A DNA stretch of 64,000 nucleotides from Mycolicibacterium neworleansense (GCF_001245615.1 NZ_CWKH01000001.1:2108001-2172000), one strand, 5' to 3'. Counted from the stretch's first letter, positions 28,542 to 40,064 are shown. Numbers and translations are program-made. Notes: generated by a model from the letters alone, not told the origin.

Positions 28542-28554
28542 GCGCCTCACGGCA
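28534..28554. terminator. Perfect 9-bp hairpin joining the ends of the lipoprotein gene and ung
   Basis: TGCCGTGAG (28534-28542) and CTCACGGCA (28546-28554) pair around a CGC loop. The lipoprotein stop TGA (28539-28541) lies in one arm and the ung stop in the other. With only five bases between the two genes, this one stem can end both transcripts. Confidence 0.5.
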
Positions 28555-29281
28555 GCCGCCAGTCGATCGGCTCAGCACCCTTCTGCTGCAACAGTTCATT
28601 GGCCCGGCTGAACGGGCGTGAACCGAAGAATCCCCTCGACGCCGACAACGGCGACGGATGCGGCGATTCGATCGTGGCGCAGTCCCCCTCGGCCAGAAGC
28701 GGTTTGAGCGTCGACGCGTCACGCCCCCACAGCACCGCCACCATGGGCTGCTCGCGGGCCACCAGGGCCCGGATCGCGCATTCCGTCACCGCCTCCCAGC
28801 CCTTGCCGCGGTGCGAGGCCGGAGTGCCCGGCGACACCGTGAGCACCCTGTTGAGCAGCATCACGCCCTGCTGGGCCCACGGGGTCAGATCGCCGTTGGC
28901 CGGCTGCGGGTAGCCCAGATCCGCGGTGTACTCGGTGAAGATGTTCGACAGACTGCGCGGCAGCGGACGCACGTCGGCGCCCACCGAGAAACTGAGGCCC
29001 ACAGCGTGCCCCGGCGTCGGATACGGGTCCTGACCGACGATCAACACGCGCACCCGATCGAACGGGAACGTGAAGGCGCGCAGCACATTCTGACCGGCAG
29101 GCAGATAGCGCCTGCCGGCGTTGAGTTCATCGCGCAGGAACTGCCCCATCTGCGCGACGTGCGCGCCCACCGGCTCAAGCGCGCGGGCCCAGCCGTCCTC
29201 GACAAGTTCGTTCAGGGGACGCGCACCCGTCTCGCTCCTCGCGTCCGCCCCTACCGTCTCGCTCCTCGCGTCCGCAGTCAC
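28547..29281 (-). CDS. ung: Uracil-DNA glycosylase
   Basis: 244 aa from the GTG at 29281 (MTA...), matching the M. tuberculosis start MTARPLSEL; a GTG at 29305 just after the thiL stop is an alternative. Removes uracil from [12 protein letters not shown] holds the water-activating Asp, and [17 protein letters not shown] the active-site His and leucine loop. The N-terminus carries two copies of a nine-residue insert ([18 protein letters not shown]) between MTA and RPL. No ribosome site is clear at either start. Rv2976c equivalent, next to thiL. Confidence 0.94.
   Translation of the reverse strand: MTADARSETVGADARSETGARPLNELVEDGWARALEPVGAHVAQMGQFLRDELNAGRRYLPAGQNVLRAFTFPFDRVRVLIVGQDPYPTPGHAVGLSFSVGADVRPLPRSLSNIFTEYTADLGYPQPANGDLTPWAQQGVMLLNRVLTVSPGTPASHRGKGWEAVTECAIRALVAREQPMVAVLWGRDASTLKPLLAEGDCATIESPHPSPLSASRGFFGSRPFSRANELLQQKGAEPIDWRLP
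29227..29275 (-). repeat. In-frame 27-bp tandem duplication in the 5' end of ung
   Basis: A 22-base segment rich in GAGGAGCGAGACG is present at 29227-29248 and again at 29254-29275, a period of 27 bases or nine codons. It resembles short GGAGCGA-type repeats scattered through mycobacterial genomes, one of which also sits at the end of pca near 13680. Confidence 0.75.
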
Positions 29282-29305
29282 GGAAAGCCAACTTAGCGTG
29301 ACCAC

Positions 29306-30298
29306 TCAGTCGAACGACTGCCATCCCGCGTTTCCACCCCACGCGCCGCCGTCCACAACCACCTTCGCCGGTCCGTCGAGCACCCGCCCGATGGCCCGCC
29401 AGCCGGGCGGGAGCGCACCGGGGAAGGTCGCGGCCAGCGCGTGGTCCTCACCACCGCCCAGCACCCATTCCCACGGATCGGCGCCCACGGCCGCGGCGGC
29501 CTCGGCGACCGCCCTCCGGTCGTCGTCGAGCAGGCTGGTGTCCACGTCGATACCTACCCCGGAGGCCGTCGCGATGTGGCCCAGATCGGCGAGCAGACCG
29601 TCGGAGACATCCGTCATCGCCCTCGCCCCGGCGTCGGATGCCCGAACGCCCTGACCGTAGGGCGGCTGCGGGGTGAAGTGCCGCTGCCGCAGTTCGGAGA
29701 ACCCGGCCTGCCCTTCTATGCCGAGGTGCAGGAGCGCGAAACCGGCGGCCGAGCGGCCGAGGTCGCCCGCCACCGCCACGGTGTCGCCGGGTCGGGCGCC
29801 GCTGCGGCGCACCGGTTCCCGCCCACCGAGGTCACCTAGCGCGGTGACCGAGATCACCCACACCGGGGCGCGAACCAGGTCTCCGCCGGCGATGCTGGCG
29901 TCCAGCCGGCCCGCCTCGTCCCACAATCCGTCCGACACTGCCGTCGCCGCGGCGACCGACGTGTCCGACGGGGCTCCGAACGCCACCACGAAGGCGGTGG
30001 CCCGTGCCCCCATCGCTTCGATGTCGGCGGCATTCTGGGCGATGGCCTTGCGGCCGATGTCGTGCGGCGTCGACCAGTCCAGCCGGAAATGGCGGTCCTG
30101 CACGAGCATGTCGGTGGACACCACGGTGAAGCCGTCGGTCGCCGTCACCACCGCCGCATCGTCACCGGGGCCCAGCGTTACCGCATCGGCTTGTGTACGC
30201 CCGGCCACCAGCCGGTCGATGACGACGAATTCCCCCGCCCGGGCCAAGGTGTCGTCGTTGTCGTCACCGGGATCGGTGCCCGGGATCTCGCCGGTCAT
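29306..30298 (-). CDS. thiL: Thiamine-monophosphate kinase
   Basis: 330 aa. Phosphorylates thiamine monophosphate to the active pyrophosphate. LGPGDDAAVV near residue 42 holds the metal-binding Asp pair, NAADIEAMGA and AGGDLVRAP follow, and DVSDGLLADLGH is the PurM-like ATP site. The C-terminal GGGEDHALAATF is conserved. The stop is directly followed by the alternative ung start. Rv2977c equivalent. Confidence 0.95.
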   Translation of the reverse strand: MTGEIPGTDPGDDNDDTLARAGEFVVIDRLVAGRTQADAVTLGPGDDAAVVTATDGFTVVSTDMLVQDRHFRLDWSTPHDIGRKAIAQNAADIEAMGARATAFVVAFGAPSDTSVAAATAVSDGLWDEAGRLDASIAGGDLVRAPVWVISVTALGDLGGREPVRRSGARPGDTVAVAGDLGRSAAGFALLHLGIEGQAGFSELRQRHFTPQPPYGQGVRASDAGARAMTDVSDGLLADLGHIATASGVGIDVDTSLLDDDRRAVAEAAAAVGADPWEWVLGGGEDHALAATFPGALPPGWRAIGRVLDGPAKVVVDGGAWGGNAGWQSFD

Positions 30299-30327
30299 GT
30301 GGCCTCCTGCCGGTCGGCTGCCGTGTC

Positions 30328-30356
30328 CTGAACCCGAACCCGACCTGCGGTACGTT
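30328..30356 (+). promoter_or_regulatory. Possible promoter for the AsnC-like/DUF3515 pair
   Basis: CTGAAC (30328-30333), 17 bases, TACGTT (30351-30356), about 50 bases before the start of the ligand-binding protein gene. The -10 fits the mycobacterial TANNNT rule; the -35 is weak. Confidence 0.35.
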
Positions 30357-30404
30357 TGGTGCCTGCGGCCAGCAGTTTATGCACAGAGATGGAGGAGACA
30401 GCCG

Positions 30405-30647
30405 GTGGTGGAGGCTTACGTGCTGATCCAGACCGAGGTGGGCCGCGCCGAGGTCGTCGCCAAACAACTCGCCGCCCTTCCCGGCGTGGTGTCCGCCGAA
30501 TACGTGACGGGGCCCTACGACGTGGTCCTGCGCATCGCTGCCGACACCCTGGCGGCGCTGCAGTCCGATGTGGTGCCCGCCGTACAGCAGGTGCCCGGAA
30601 TCACCCGGACCTTGACCTGCCCGATCGCCAACGCCGGCCAGCCATAG
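30405..30647 (+). CDS. Stand-alone Lrp/AsnC ligand-binding (RAM) domain protein
   Basis: About 80 aa, GTG start at 30405 or 30408 with GGAGGAG at 30391-30397. The sequence (VEAYVLIQTEVGRAEVVAKQ, then GPYDVVLRIAADT) is the RAM effector domain of Lrp/AsnC regulators, with no helix-turn-helix. Such small proteins form ring oligomers and may sense amino acids or modulate full-length Lrp proteins. It is divergent from thiL and ten bases upstream of the DUF3515 gene. Partner unknown. Confidence 0.85.
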   Translation: MVEAYVLIQTEVGRAEVVAKQLAALPGVVSAEYVTGPYDVVLRIAADTLAALQSDVVPAVQQVPGITRTLTCPIANAGQP

Positions 30648-30657
30648 AGTTGGTGGT

Positions 30658-31227
30658 GTGACCGACTCCCCCGCCGTTGACGGACCACCCCGCGCCCTGC
30701 TGATCGCGGCGGTCGTCGTCGCGATCTCGGCGTTGATCACCGTCCTCGGCATCGCGGCGTCACGACAGCAGTCCCCCGAACAACAGCCCGTCGCCATCCC
30801 GGCGATACCCGCGCCGCAGGCCGACAGCCAGCAGTGCCGCGACCTGCTCAATGCGCTGCCCCAGCAGCTCGGTGATTTCCGGCGCGCCCCGACCGTCGAT
30901 CCGACGCCGCCGGGCACCGCGGCCTGGCGCGCCGAGCCGAACACCGAGCCGGTCGTTCTGCGCTGCGGGCTGGAACGCCCCACCGATTTCGTCGTGGGCA
31001 CGCCGCTGCAGGTGGTCGACGAGATCCAGTGGTTCCGGGTGGGAGAAGCCGGCCCGGCGAACCAGACCGACGACCAGGGCCGCAGCACCTGGTACGCGGT
31101 CGATCGGGCGGTATATGTCGCGTTGACCCTGCCGGCCGGCTCGGGGCCGACACCCATTCAGCAGATCTCCGGTCAGATCGCCCGGACGATGCCCGCCCAG
31201 GAACCGGCACCTGCCCCGGCGCGCTGA
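30658..31227 (+). CDS. DUF3515 membrane-anchored protein
   Basis: 189 aa from GTG 30658. One N-terminal membrane helix (residues 13-33), then an extracytoplasmic domain with two cysteines (QQCRDLL, LRCGLERP) that likely pair, and WFRVGEAG...TWYAVDRAVYVALTLP, the DUF3515 pattern found only in actinobacteria. Equivalent to Rv2980. Function unknown; the tail is Pro/Ala-rich. It is convergent with ddl. Confidence 0.85.
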   Translation: MTDSPAVDGPPRALLIAAVVVAISALITVLGIAASRQQSPEQQPVAIPAIPAPQADSQQCRDLLNALPQQLGDFRRAPTVDPTPPGTAAWRAEPNTEPVVLRCGLERPTDFVVGTPLQVVDEIQWFRVGEAGPANQTDDQGRSTWYAVDRAVYVALTLPAGSGPTPIQQISGQIARTMPAQEPAPAPAR

Positions 31228-31254
31228 CGCGTGATCCCTCGCGTGGTTCAGCGC
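31221..31254. terminator. Inverted repeat holding both stop codons of the DUF3515 gene and ddl
   Basis: GCGCTGA (31221-31227) pairs with TCAGCGC (31248-31254). The TGA of the DUF3515 gene ends the left arm and the ddl stop begins the right arm; the 20-base loop has further pairing GCG/CGC. A shared bidirectional end signal is likely. Confidence 0.4.
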
Positions 31255-32369
31255 AGGCCGGTGCCGCGCGCCAGCGCGGTCTCGACCATCGCGGTCAGCA
31301 ACGTCGGGTAGTCCACACCGCTGGCCGCCCACATCCGCGGGAACATCGAGATGGTGGTGAACCCAGGCATGGTGTTGATCTCGTTGATCACCGGTCCGTC
31401 GTCGGTGAGGAAGAAGTCGACGCGGGCCAGCCCCTGGCAGTCGATCGCGGTGAAGGCACGCACGGCCAGCCGGCGAACCTCCTCGGAGATGTCGTCGTCG
31501 ACCTTGGCGGGTACATCCAACTCGGCGGCGTCGACAAGGTATTTGGTGGCGAAGTCGTAGAACCCGTCCTCGCGCCCGCGCACACCGGCCACCCGGATCT
31601 CGCCCACCGTGCTGGCTTCGATCCTGCCGTCGGGGAACTCCAGCACACCGCATTCCAGTTCGCGGCCCGGTACCGCGGCCTCGACGATGACCTTCGGGTC
31701 GTGGCGGCGCGCGAGTTCGATCGCCGCGGGCAGTTCATCCCACGCCGCGACCCGGCTGACCCCGATCGAGGAGCCGCCCCGGGCGGGCTTGACGAACACC
31801 GGCAGGCCCAGCCGCTCGCGATGCTCGAAGTCCAGCGTGGCGTCGTTGGCGCGCAGCACCACGAAGTCGCCGATCGGCAGGCCCTCGGCGACGAGCAGCT
31901 TCTTGGTGAACTCCTTGTCCATCCCGGCGGCGCTGGACAGCACACCGGAGCCCACATAAGGAATCCCGGCCAGCTCCAGCAGGCCCTGGATGGTGCCGTC
32001 CTCGCCGTACGGGCCGTGCAGCACGGGGAACACCACGTCGACGGCGGCCAGCAGCTCACCGGGGCCGTTGCTCAGCGCCAGCAGCTGACCGCTGCGGTTG
32101 GGCGCCGCAGGCAACGCCAGTTCGGTACCGGATGTCTCGGTGACCTCGGGCAGCTGACCATCGGTGATCGCGAGGGTCTCGGGACGTCCGTCGGTCAGCA
32201 TCCACGAGCCGTCGGGGGTGATCCCGACGGCGACCACCTCGAACCTCTCGGGGTCGAGGTTGCGCAGGATGCTGCCTGCCGATACGCAGGAGATCGCGTG
32301 CTCCGAGCTACGTCCGCCGTAGACGACGGCGACGCGGGTCCGGGATGCGCTCTGATTGCGGGCGGTCAC
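31248..32369 (-). CDS. ddlA: D-alanine--D-alanine ligase
   Basis: 373 aa. ATP-grasp ligase making the D-Ala-D-Ala dipeptide of peptidoglycan precursors; target of D-cycloserine. [15 protein letters not shown] at the N-terminus, [17 protein letters not shown], the [12 protein letters not shown] glycine loop and the metal ligands in [21 protein letters not shown] are complete. Rv2981c equivalent, upstream of which an extra PLP enzyme gene lies before gpsA. Confidence 0.96.
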   Translation of the reverse strand: MTARNQSASRTRVAVVYGGRSSEHAISCVSAGSILRNLDPERFEVVAVGITPDGSWMLTDGRPETLAITDGQLPEVTETSGTELALPAAPNRSGQLLALSNGPGELLAAVDVVFPVLHGPYGEDGTIQGLLELAGIPYVGSGVLSSAAGMDKEFTKKLLVAEGLPIGDFVVLRANDATLDFEHRERLGLPVFVKPARGGSSIGVSRVAAWDELPAAIELARRHDPKVIVEAAVPGRELECGVLEFPDGRIEASTVGEIRVAGVRGREDGFYDFATKYLVDAAELDVPAKVDDDISEEVRRLAVRAFTAIDCQGLARVDFFLTDDGPVINEINTMPGFTTISMFPRMWAASGVDYPTLLTAMVETALARGTGLR

Positions 32370-32430
32370 AACCTAGAGAGGCTACCGTCCCGGTCAGCCC
32401 CTGCACTTCGGCACACCCTGACCTGGCCTT

Positions 32431-33537
32431 TCAGCCGTCAAGCGCCTGTTCGAAGTCGGCGATCAGGTCTTCGGTGTCCTCGATCCCGGCCGAGATGCGG
32501 GCGAATCCGGCAGGTACGGGATCACCCCAGCGGGCCCTGCGGTCGACCGAGGTGTGAATCCCACCGAAGCTGGTCGAGGCGATGAGCAGCGCGCTGCGCT
32601 CCACCAGGGCATGGACGGCGTCGGCGTCGGCCAGCTCGATCGACACCAGCCCGCCGTACCGCTTCATCTGGGTGGCCGCCAGCTCGTGCGCCGGATCCTC
32701 GGGCAACCCGGGATAGCGCACCGATTGCACCGCCGGATGGCTGCGCAGCATCACCGCCAGGGCCGCGGCATTCTGGCACTGCCGTTCGAAGCGCAGCCCG
32801 GCGCTACCCAGGCTGCGCAACACGAGCCAGGCCTCGAACGCGCCCAGGACCGGTCCGGCCAGTAGCCGGTCGGATTCCACCGCGGCCATCAGCTCGGGCT
32901 GGCTGCCCGCGACGTAACCGGCCACCAGATCGCTGTGCCCCGACAGGGATTTGGTGGCGCTGGCCACCACGAGGTCGGCGCCGAGCGAAAGCGGCTGCTG
33001 CCCCAGCGGTGTGGCGGTGGTGTTGTCGACGACAAGGGTGGCGCCGTGACCGCGGCAGGTCATCGCCAGCCGGTGCAGATCGACGACGTCCAGGCCGGGG
33101 TTGGCCGGGGTCTCGGCGAGCACCACATCGGCACGAGCGGCGGCCTCACAGATGTCGGCCACATTCGCCTCGATCACTGTGATCCCTTGCGGTGCAAGAT
33201 ATTCGGCGGCATACCTGCGCACCTGGTAGTAACCGTCGGCCGGGACCACCAGCGTGGTTCCCGGTTTGGTGAGCACCCTCAGGGTCGAGGTGATGGCGGC
33301 CATGCCGGACCCGAACGTGAGAGCGGCGGCCGCCCCTTCCAGTTCGGCGAGCGCCGATTCCAGTTGTCGCCATGACGGATTGGAGCTGCGTCCGTAGCTG
33401 TCCAGCGGCTCGGCCTCGTCGGGCGAAAGATGGAATGTCGACGCCGGTACCGGCATCGGCGCCACCGGCTGCCCGGGAATCGATTCCAGACCAACAGCTT
33501 TGACGCTCCGGGTGGAATCCCCGTACCTGCCGTCCAT
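32431..33537 (-). CDS. PLP-dependent Cys/Met metabolism enzyme (cystathionine gamma-lyase/synthase family)
   Basis: 368 aa from ATG 33537, with AGGAGGA nine bases upstream; a longer frame lacks support. Trans-sulfuration family fold: the PLP lysine is in [12 protein letters not shown] near residue 190, the cofactor ring stacking region SGMAAI near 85 and the Asp in VVDNTTATP are present, as is the C-terminal [19 protein letters not shown]. It could be a cystathionine lyase, a synthase or a methionine gamma-lyase. It has no counterpart between ddlA and gpdA2 in M. tuberculosis, so it is an accessory gene. Confidence 0.85.
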   Translation of the reverse strand: MDGRYGDSTRSVKAVGLESIPGQPVAPMPVPASTFHLSPDEAEPLDSYGRSSNPSWRQLESALAELEGAAAALTFGSGMAAITSTLRVLTKPGTTLVVPADGYYQVRRYAAEYLAPQGITVIEANVADICEAAARADVVLAETPANPGLDVVDLHRLAMTCRGHGATLVVDNTTATPLGQQPLSLGADLVVASATKSLSGHSDLVAGYVAGSQPELMAAVESDRLLAGPVLGAFEAWLVLRSLGSAGLRFERQCQNAAALAVMLRSHPAVQSVRYPGLPEDPAHELAATQMKRYGGLVSIELADADAVHALVERSALLIASTSFGGIHTSVDRRARWGDPVPAGFARISAGIEDTEDLIADFEQALDG

Positions 33538-33566
33538 AGCTGTGCATCCTCCTCGCCCGGGCGCCC

Positions 33567-35297
<1,731 letters not shown>

Positions 35298-35319
35298 CCG
35301 CGAACCCGCGCGATAGGGA

Positions 35320-37527
35320 ATGATCGGACACATGAGCGAAGCCACCGAAGCCGAGCCACGGACCCGGTCGGACAACTCCCAACGGGACACCACCTCAACC
35401 GCATCGGGGCAGTCCATCGAGTCGGCGACACCTGAGGCGCCGCCGGCGGCCACCTCACCGGCAGTGGACAACGCGCTGCCCGAGGATCGCTACCTCAACC
35501 GCGAACTGAGCTGGCTGGACTTCAACGCCCGGGTCCTGGCCCTGGCCGCCGACACATCGCTGCCGTTGCTCGAGCGGGCGAAGTTCCTGGCGATCTTCGC
35601 GTCCAACCTCGACGAGTTCTACATGGTCCGGGTGGCCGGGCTCAAACGCCGCGACGAGATGGGGCTGTCGGTGCGCTCGGCCGACGGTCTGTCCCCGCGC
35701 GAACAGCTGCGCCGTATCAACGAACGCACCCAGCAGATCGCCAACCGGCACGCCAACGTGTTCCTCAACTCGGTCCGCCCGGCGCTGGCCGAAGAGGGCA
35801 TCCTCATCGTCAACTGGGCCCAGCTCGACGAGGCCGAACGCGCAAAGCTGTCCACCTACTTCCACGAGCAGGTGTTCCCGGTCCTCACCCCGCTCGCAGT
35901 CGACCCGGCCCACCCGTTCCCCTTCGTGAGCGGGCTGAGTCTGAACCTGGCGATCACCGTCAAGCATCCCGAGGACGGCGGACAACACTTCGCCAGGATC
36001 AAGGTGCCCGACAACGTCGGCCGTTTCGTGGAACTCAGCGCCCCCGCCGACGGATCGACGGCGGTGCGGTTCCTGCCGATGGAGGAACTCATCGCGGCGT
36101 TCCTGCCCGTGTTGTTCCCCGGCCTGGAGATCGTGGAGCACCACGCATTCCGGATCACCCGCAACGCCGACTTCGAGGTCGAAGAGGACCGCGATGAGGA
36201 TCTGCTGCAGGCGCTCGAGCGCGAACTGGCGCGCCGGCGGTTCGGCTCGCCGGTGCGGTTGGAAGTGTCCGATGACATGACCGAGAGCATGCTCGAACTC
36301 CTGTTGCGGGAGCTGGACGTCGCCCCCGGCGATGTCATCGAGGTGCCGGGGCTGCTGGATCTGTCGGCACTGTGGCAGATCTATGACGTGGACCGGCCCG
36401 CACTCAAGGACCGGCCGTTCGTGCCCGCCACCCCACCGGCTTTCGGCGAACGCGAGACACCCAAGAGCATTTTCTCGACGCTGCGCGACGGCGACGTGCT
36501 GGTGCACCACCCATACGACTCGTTCTCCACGACCGTGCAGCGCTTCATCGAACAGGCCGCCGCCGATCCCAACGTGCTGGCGATCAAGCAGACGCTGTAC
36601 CGCACCTCGGGCGACTCCCCCATCGTCAACGCGCTGATCGACGCGGCCGAGGCCGGCAAGCAGGTGGTCGCACTCGTCGAGATCAAGGCGCGCTTCGACG
36701 AACAGGCCAACATCAAGTGGGCCAGAGCCCTTGAGCAGGCCGGGGTGCACGTGGTCTACGGGCTGATCGGCCTGAAGACGCACTGCAAGACCTGCCTTGT
36801 GGTGCGTCGCGAGGGGTCGACGATCCGCCGGTACTGCCACATCGGCACCGGCAACTACAACCCTAAAACCGCTCGGCTGTATGAAGACGTGGGGTTGCTC
36901 ACCGCTGACCCCGACATCGGCGCCGACCTCACCGATCTGTTCAATTCGCTGACCGGGTATTCGCGCAAGGACTCCTACCGCAATCTGCTGGTGGCTCCGC
37001 GCGGTGTGCGCAAGGGCATCATCGAGCGCATCGACCGGGAGATCGCCGCACAGCGTGAGGGCGCCACGACCGGAATCCGGCTCAAGGCCAACGCCCTGGT
37101 CGACGAGCAGGTGATCGACGCGCTGTACCGGGCGTCGCAGGCCGGCATCCCCGTCGACATCGTGGTGCGCGGCATCTGCGCGCTACGGCCCGGTGTGCCC
37201 GGGTACTCCGACAACATCAGGGTGCGTTCGATCCTCGGGCGTTTCCTTGAGCACTCGCGGATTATTCATTTCCGCGCCATCAACGAGTTCTGGATCGGCA
37301 GTGCCGACATGATGCATCGTAATCTCGACCGCCGTGTCGAAGTGATGGCTCAGGTCAAGGATCCGAGGCTGACCGCGCAACTCAACGAGGTGTTCGAGTC
37401 CGCGATGGATCCGGCCACCCGGTGCTGGGAACTGCGACACGATGGTCACTGGACGGCGCTGCCCCAGGAGGGACAGACAGTCCGCGACCACCAGGTGTCG
37501 CTGATGGAACGTCACCGACACCCCTGA
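35320..37527 (+). CDS. ppk: Polyphosphate kinase 1
   Basis: 735 aa from ATG 35320; an ATG at 35332 is an equally possible start, since the first 45 residues are disordered and variable. Reversibly polymerises the terminal phosphate of ATP to polyphosphate. [19 protein letters not shown] opens the conserved N domain; the phosphohistidine region is [15 protein letters not shown], with [19 protein letters not shown] and the ring [20 protein letters not shown] that follow. Polyphosphate links to stress survival through sigma-E signalling in mycobacteria. Rv2984 equivalent, followed by mutT1. Confidence 0.96.
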   Translation: MIGHMSEATEAEPRTRSDNSQRDTTSTASGQSIESATPEAPPAATSPAVDNALPEDRYLNRELSWLDFNARVLALAADTSLPLLERAKFLAIFASNLDEFYMVRVAGLKRRDEMGLSVRSADGLSPREQLRRINERTQQIANRHANVFLNSVRPALAEEGILIVNWAQLDEAERAKLSTYFHEQVFPVLTPLAVDPAHPFPFVSGLSLNLAITVKHPEDGGQHFARIKVPDNVGRFVELSAPADGSTAVRFLPMEELIAAFLPVLFPGLEIVEHHAFRITRNADFEVEEDRDEDLLQALERELARRRFGSPVRLEVSDDMTESMLELLLRELDVAPGDVIEVPGLLDLSALWQIYDVDRPALKDRPFVPATPPAFGERETPKSIFSTLRDGDVLVHHPYDSFSTTVQRFIEQAAADPNVLAIKQTLYRTSGDSPIVNALIDAAEAGKQVVALVEIKARFDEQANIKWARALEQAGVHVVYGLIGLKTHCKTCLVVRREGSTIRRYCHIGTGNYNPKTARLYEDVGLLTADPDIGADLTDLFNSLTGYSRKDSYRNLLVAPRGVRKGIIERIDREIAAQREGATTGIRLKANALVDEQVIDALYRASQAGIPVDIVVRGICALRPGVPGYSDNIRVRSILGRFLEHSRIIHFRAINEFWIGSADMMHRNLDRRVEVMAQVKDPRLTAQLNEVFESAMDPATRCWELRHDGHWTALPQEGQTVRDHQVSLMERHRHP

Positions 37528-37583
37528 TCCCCGCCGGGCCCCGGGCTGGTAGCCCAGACCGGTGAATGACTGCAGGAGTTGAC

Positions 37584-38522
37584 GTGTCCAACGACAGCGC
37601 GACAGCGGCCAAGCCGGGCACCAAGGTAGTGCCCGCGGCGGGCGCCGTGTTGTGGCGTGGCGGCGAGGACGCCTCCGGCGTAGCCGTCACCGAGGTGGCC
37701 GTCATCCACCGTCCGCGATATGACGATTGGAGCCTGCCCAAGGGCAAGGTGGACCTCGGGGAAACCGATCCGGTGGCCGCGGTACGCGAGGTTCATGAGG
37801 AGACGGGCTACACCGCGCAACTCGGGCGCCGGCTCGGCTCGATCTCGTATGACATACCCCAGGGAACCAAACGGGTCTGGTACTGGGCTGCCCGCGCGAC
37901 TGGAGGTGACTTCACCCCCAACGATGAGGTGGACAAGCTCATCTGGCTTCCGGTGGATTCGGCGATGGATCAGCTGGTCTACCCCCATGATCGAAAAGTG
38001 TTGCGCCGCTTTGCAAAACAGCCGCCAGATACCAAGACGGTGCTCATCGTCCGGCACGGTACGGCCGGGCGGCGATCCCGTTTCAAGGGCGATGACCGCA
38101 AGCGTCCGCTCGACAAGAAGGGCCGGGCGCAGGCCGAGGCCCTGGTCGCCCAACTACTGGCATTCGGTGCCACAACGCTTTACGCGGCCGATCGGCTGCG
38201 CTGCCATCAGACCCTTGAGCCCCTGGCTCAGGAGCTCGGGGTGGAAATCCACAATGAGCCGGCACTGACGGAAGAGGCGTACAACTCCGACCACAAGGCC
38301 GGCCGCAGCCGGGTGCTCGATCTCGCGGTCCGGGCGGGGACGCCGGTGATCTGCACCCAGGGCAAGGTGATTCCCGATCTCATCTCGTGGTGGTGTTCGC
38401 GCTCCGGGGTGCGCCCGCAGACCACCGGAAATCGCAAAGGCAGCACGTGGGTGCTGTCGATGGCCGACGACCACCTGATAGCTGCCGACCACCTCGGCAG
38501 TCCCCTGCCCGCCGGCGGTTAG
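37584..38522 (+). CDS. mutT1: MutT1, Nudix hydrolase fused to histidine phosphatase
   Basis: 312 aa from the GTG 37584 with CAGGAG five bases upstream, matching the M. tuberculosis N-terminus better than the ATG at 37566. The Nudix box ([23 protein letters not shown]) lies near residues 50-72. The C-terminal half is a histidine phosphatase domain with RHGTAG near 160. Mycobacterial MutT1 hydrolyses 8-oxo-(d)GTP to the diphosphate and on to the monophosphate with the second domain, and splits diadenosine polyphosphates. It acts with fpg to limit oxidised guanine. Rv2985 equivalent. Confidence 0.94.
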   Translation: MSNDSATAAKPGTKVVPAAGAVLWRGGEDASGVAVTEVAVIHRPRYDDWSLPKGKVDLGETDPVAAVREVHEETGYTAQLGRRLGSISYDIPQGTKRVWYWAARATGGDFTPNDEVDKLIWLPVDSAMDQLVYPHDRKVLRRFAKQPPDTKTVLIVRHGTAGRRSRFKGDDRKRPLDKKGRAQAEALVAQLLAFGATTLYAADRLRCHQTLEPLAQELGVEIHNEPALTEEAYNSDHKAGRSRVLDLAVRAGTPVICTQGKVIPDLISWWCSRSGVRPQTTGNRKGSTWVLSMADDHLIAADHLGSPLPAGG

Positions 38523-38534
38523 ACCAACACGAGG

Positions 38535-38577
38535 AAAGGCACGTCGTGAGCTGACCTATGGCTCACGACGTGCCTTT
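38535..38577. terminator. 17-bp perfect hairpin between convergent mutT1 and hupB
   Basis: AAAGGCACGTCGTGAGC (38535-38551) and its exact complement (38561-38577) flank a nine-base loop. Each strand ends in TTT. It fills the gap between the two convergent genes and is the strongest terminator-like stem in the window. Confidence 0.7.
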
Positions 38578-38584
38578 ACCGTAA

Positions 38585-39232
38585 TTACTTGCGGCCCTTC
38601 TTGGCCGGTGCCTTCTTGGCGGCGGCCTTCTTGGCGGGTGCCTTGGTCGCGGCCTTCTTGGCGGGTGCCTTGGTCGCGGCCTTCTTGGCGGGTGCCTTGG
38701 TCGCGGCCTTCTTGGCGGGTGCCTTGGTCGCGGCCTTCTTGGCAGGAGCCTTGGTCGCGGCCTTCTTGGCAGGAGCCTTGGTCGCGGCCTTCTTGGCAGG
38801 AGCCTTGGTCGCGGCCTTCTTGGCGGCCGGGGCCTTCTTGGCAGCCACCTTCTTGGCCGGCGCCTTCTTGGCGACGGTCTTCTTGGCAGCGGCGCGCTTG
38901 GCCGGGCCTGCGGTCACGCCACGCTTGACGGCCGGACCGTCAGACGGGAGACGCTGCGCCCCAGAAACAACCGCCTTGAACTGTGCGCCCGGACGGAAAG
39001 CCGGCACCGAGGTGGGCTTGACCTTCACCGTCTCGCCGGTGCGCGGGTTACGCGCCACACGGGCAGCGCGGCGGCGCTGCTCGAAGACACCGAAGCCGGT
39101 GATTGTGACGCTGTCGCCCTTGTGCACCGCACGGACGATGGTGTCGACAACGTTCTCCACCGCGGCGGTAGCCTGCCGACGATCGGTGCCCAGTTTGGTT
39201 GTGAGTACGTCGATGAGCTCCGCTTTGTTCAT
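38585..39232 (-). CDS. hupB: Mycobacterial HU-family nucleoid protein HupB with basic repeat tail
   Basis: 215 aa from ATG 39232, preceded by GGAGGTTTTGG. Residues 1-90 are the HU fold ([36 protein letters not shown], the DNA-binding arm). The rest is a histone H1-like Lys/Ala/Pro tail with KAPAKK and, from about residue 137, seven copies of AATKAPAKK. HupB compacts DNA, and also binds iron and mycobactin-related processes have been described for it. The tail arises from a 27-base tandem array. Rv2986c equivalent. Confidence 0.96.
   Translation of the reverse strand: MNKAELIDVLTTKLGTDRRQATAAVENVVDTIVRAVHKGDSVTITGFGVFEQRRRAARVARNPRTGETVKVKPTSVPAFRPGAQFKAVVSGAQRLPSDGPAVKRGVTAGPAKRAAAKKTVAKKAPAKKVAAKKAPAAKKAATKAPAKKAATKAPAKKAATKAPAKKAATKAPAKKAATKAPAKKAATKAPAKKAATKAPAKKAAAKKAPAKKGRK
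38633..38821 (-). repeat. 27-bp in-frame tandem array of seven units in hupB
   Basis: Seven contiguous 27-base units encode AATKAPAKK repeats. The four units nearest the gene end (38633-38740) are identical to each other and carry GGCGGGTGCC on the plus strand; the other three (38741-38821) are identical to each other and carry GGCAGGAGCC. The block structure suggests recent expansion of each type. Not a CRISPR: there are no spacers. Confidence 0.9.
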
Positions 39233-39248
39233 CCAAAACCTCCGAAAC

Positions 39249-39308
39249 CAGTGGTCCTCCTTGGACCGACTAGAGGACACGGTAAACCCTGTGACCACTG
39301 ATTTCCAA
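39249..39308 (-). promoter_or_regulatory. hupB promoter region with flanking dyad
   Basis: On the minus strand TTGGAA (39303-39308), an 18-base spacer and TACCGT (39279-39284) form a plausible sigma-A promoter for hupB, with a leader of about 40 bases. An 8-bp inverted repeat, CAGTGGTC at 39249-39256 and GACCACTG at 39293-39300, spans the -10 and could be a looped regulatory site. Confidence 0.4.
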
Positions 39309-39447
39309 GAGCCACGCGCAATTTCAGGCGTAGCTAGCGAACAATCCGGCAATCCGCTTGCCCCACTTGGACTCCGCCCGGCCGGGTCCAGAACCGGTTT
39401 GGCAGGCGGCGAATTCGGGCGCCGAAGCGCCCGTGAGAGGCCTCCGA

Positions 39448-40041
39448 TCAGGCCGGCAGAGTGCGCGGCTTCCAGGTCGGCCGGCGCTTCTCGTAATCCT
39501 CGATTGAGGAGAGTTTCCGCAGCGTAAGGCCTATATCGTCGAGTCCCTCGAGCAGCCGCCAGGCCGTGTAGTCGTCAATTCTGAACGGCACCACAACCGT
39601 TCCGGCGACGATATTTCGATCTTGAAGATTCACAGTGATTTCCAGCCCAGGATTCTGCTCGATGAGCTTCCATAAGAGCTCGACATCGTCTTGGGCGACT
39701 TCGGCCGCCAATAGCCCGGCCTTGCCGGCGTTGCCGCGGAAAATGTCGGCGAAACGGGACGAGATAACCACCCGGAAGCCATAGTCCATGAGCGCCCAGA
39801 CGGCGTGTTCGCGTGAAGATCCGGTGCCGAAATCGGGCCCGGCGACCAACACGGAGCCTTTGTCGAATGGCGGGAGATTCAGAATGAACGACGGATCAGA
39901 GCGCCAGGCGGCGAACAATCCGTCCTCGAAACCCGTTCGGGTTACCCGCTTCAAATAGACCGCGGGGATGATCTGGTCGGTGTCGACATTGGACCGCCGC
40001 AGGGGGACGCCGATGCCGGTGTGGGTGCTGAAAGCCTCCAT
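39448..40041 (-). CDS. leuD: 3-isopropylmalate dehydratase small subunit
   Basis: 197 aa from ATG 40041. Partner of LeuC in leucine synthesis, isomerising 2- to 3-isopropylmalate. [16 protein letters not shown] near 18-33 and [17 protein letters not shown] carry the swivel-domain substrate contacts. Open frame upstream overlaps leuC and is not conserved. 23 bases separate it from leuC. Rv2987c equivalent. Confidence 0.96.
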   Translation of the reverse strand: MEAFSTHTGIGVPLRRSNVDTDQIIPAVYLKRVTRTGFEDGLFAAWRSDPSFILNLPPFDKGSVLVAGPDFGTGSSREHAVWALMDYGFRVVISSRFADIFRGNAGKAGLLAAEVAQDDVELLWKLIEQNPGLEITVNLQDRNIVAGTVVVPFRIDDYTAWRLLEGLDDIGLTLRKLSSIEDYEKRRPTWKPRTLPA

Positions 40042-40064
40042 CACGCTTCTCCTTTTCGGTTTGC

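Noticed and set aside
35455..36840. Long open frame antisense to ppk
   Set aside because: No recognisable motif; mirrors third-position GC bias of ppk.
38633..38821. Regular direct repeats that might be a CRISPR array
   Set aside because: Units are contiguous with no spacers and encode AATKAPAKK in hupB.
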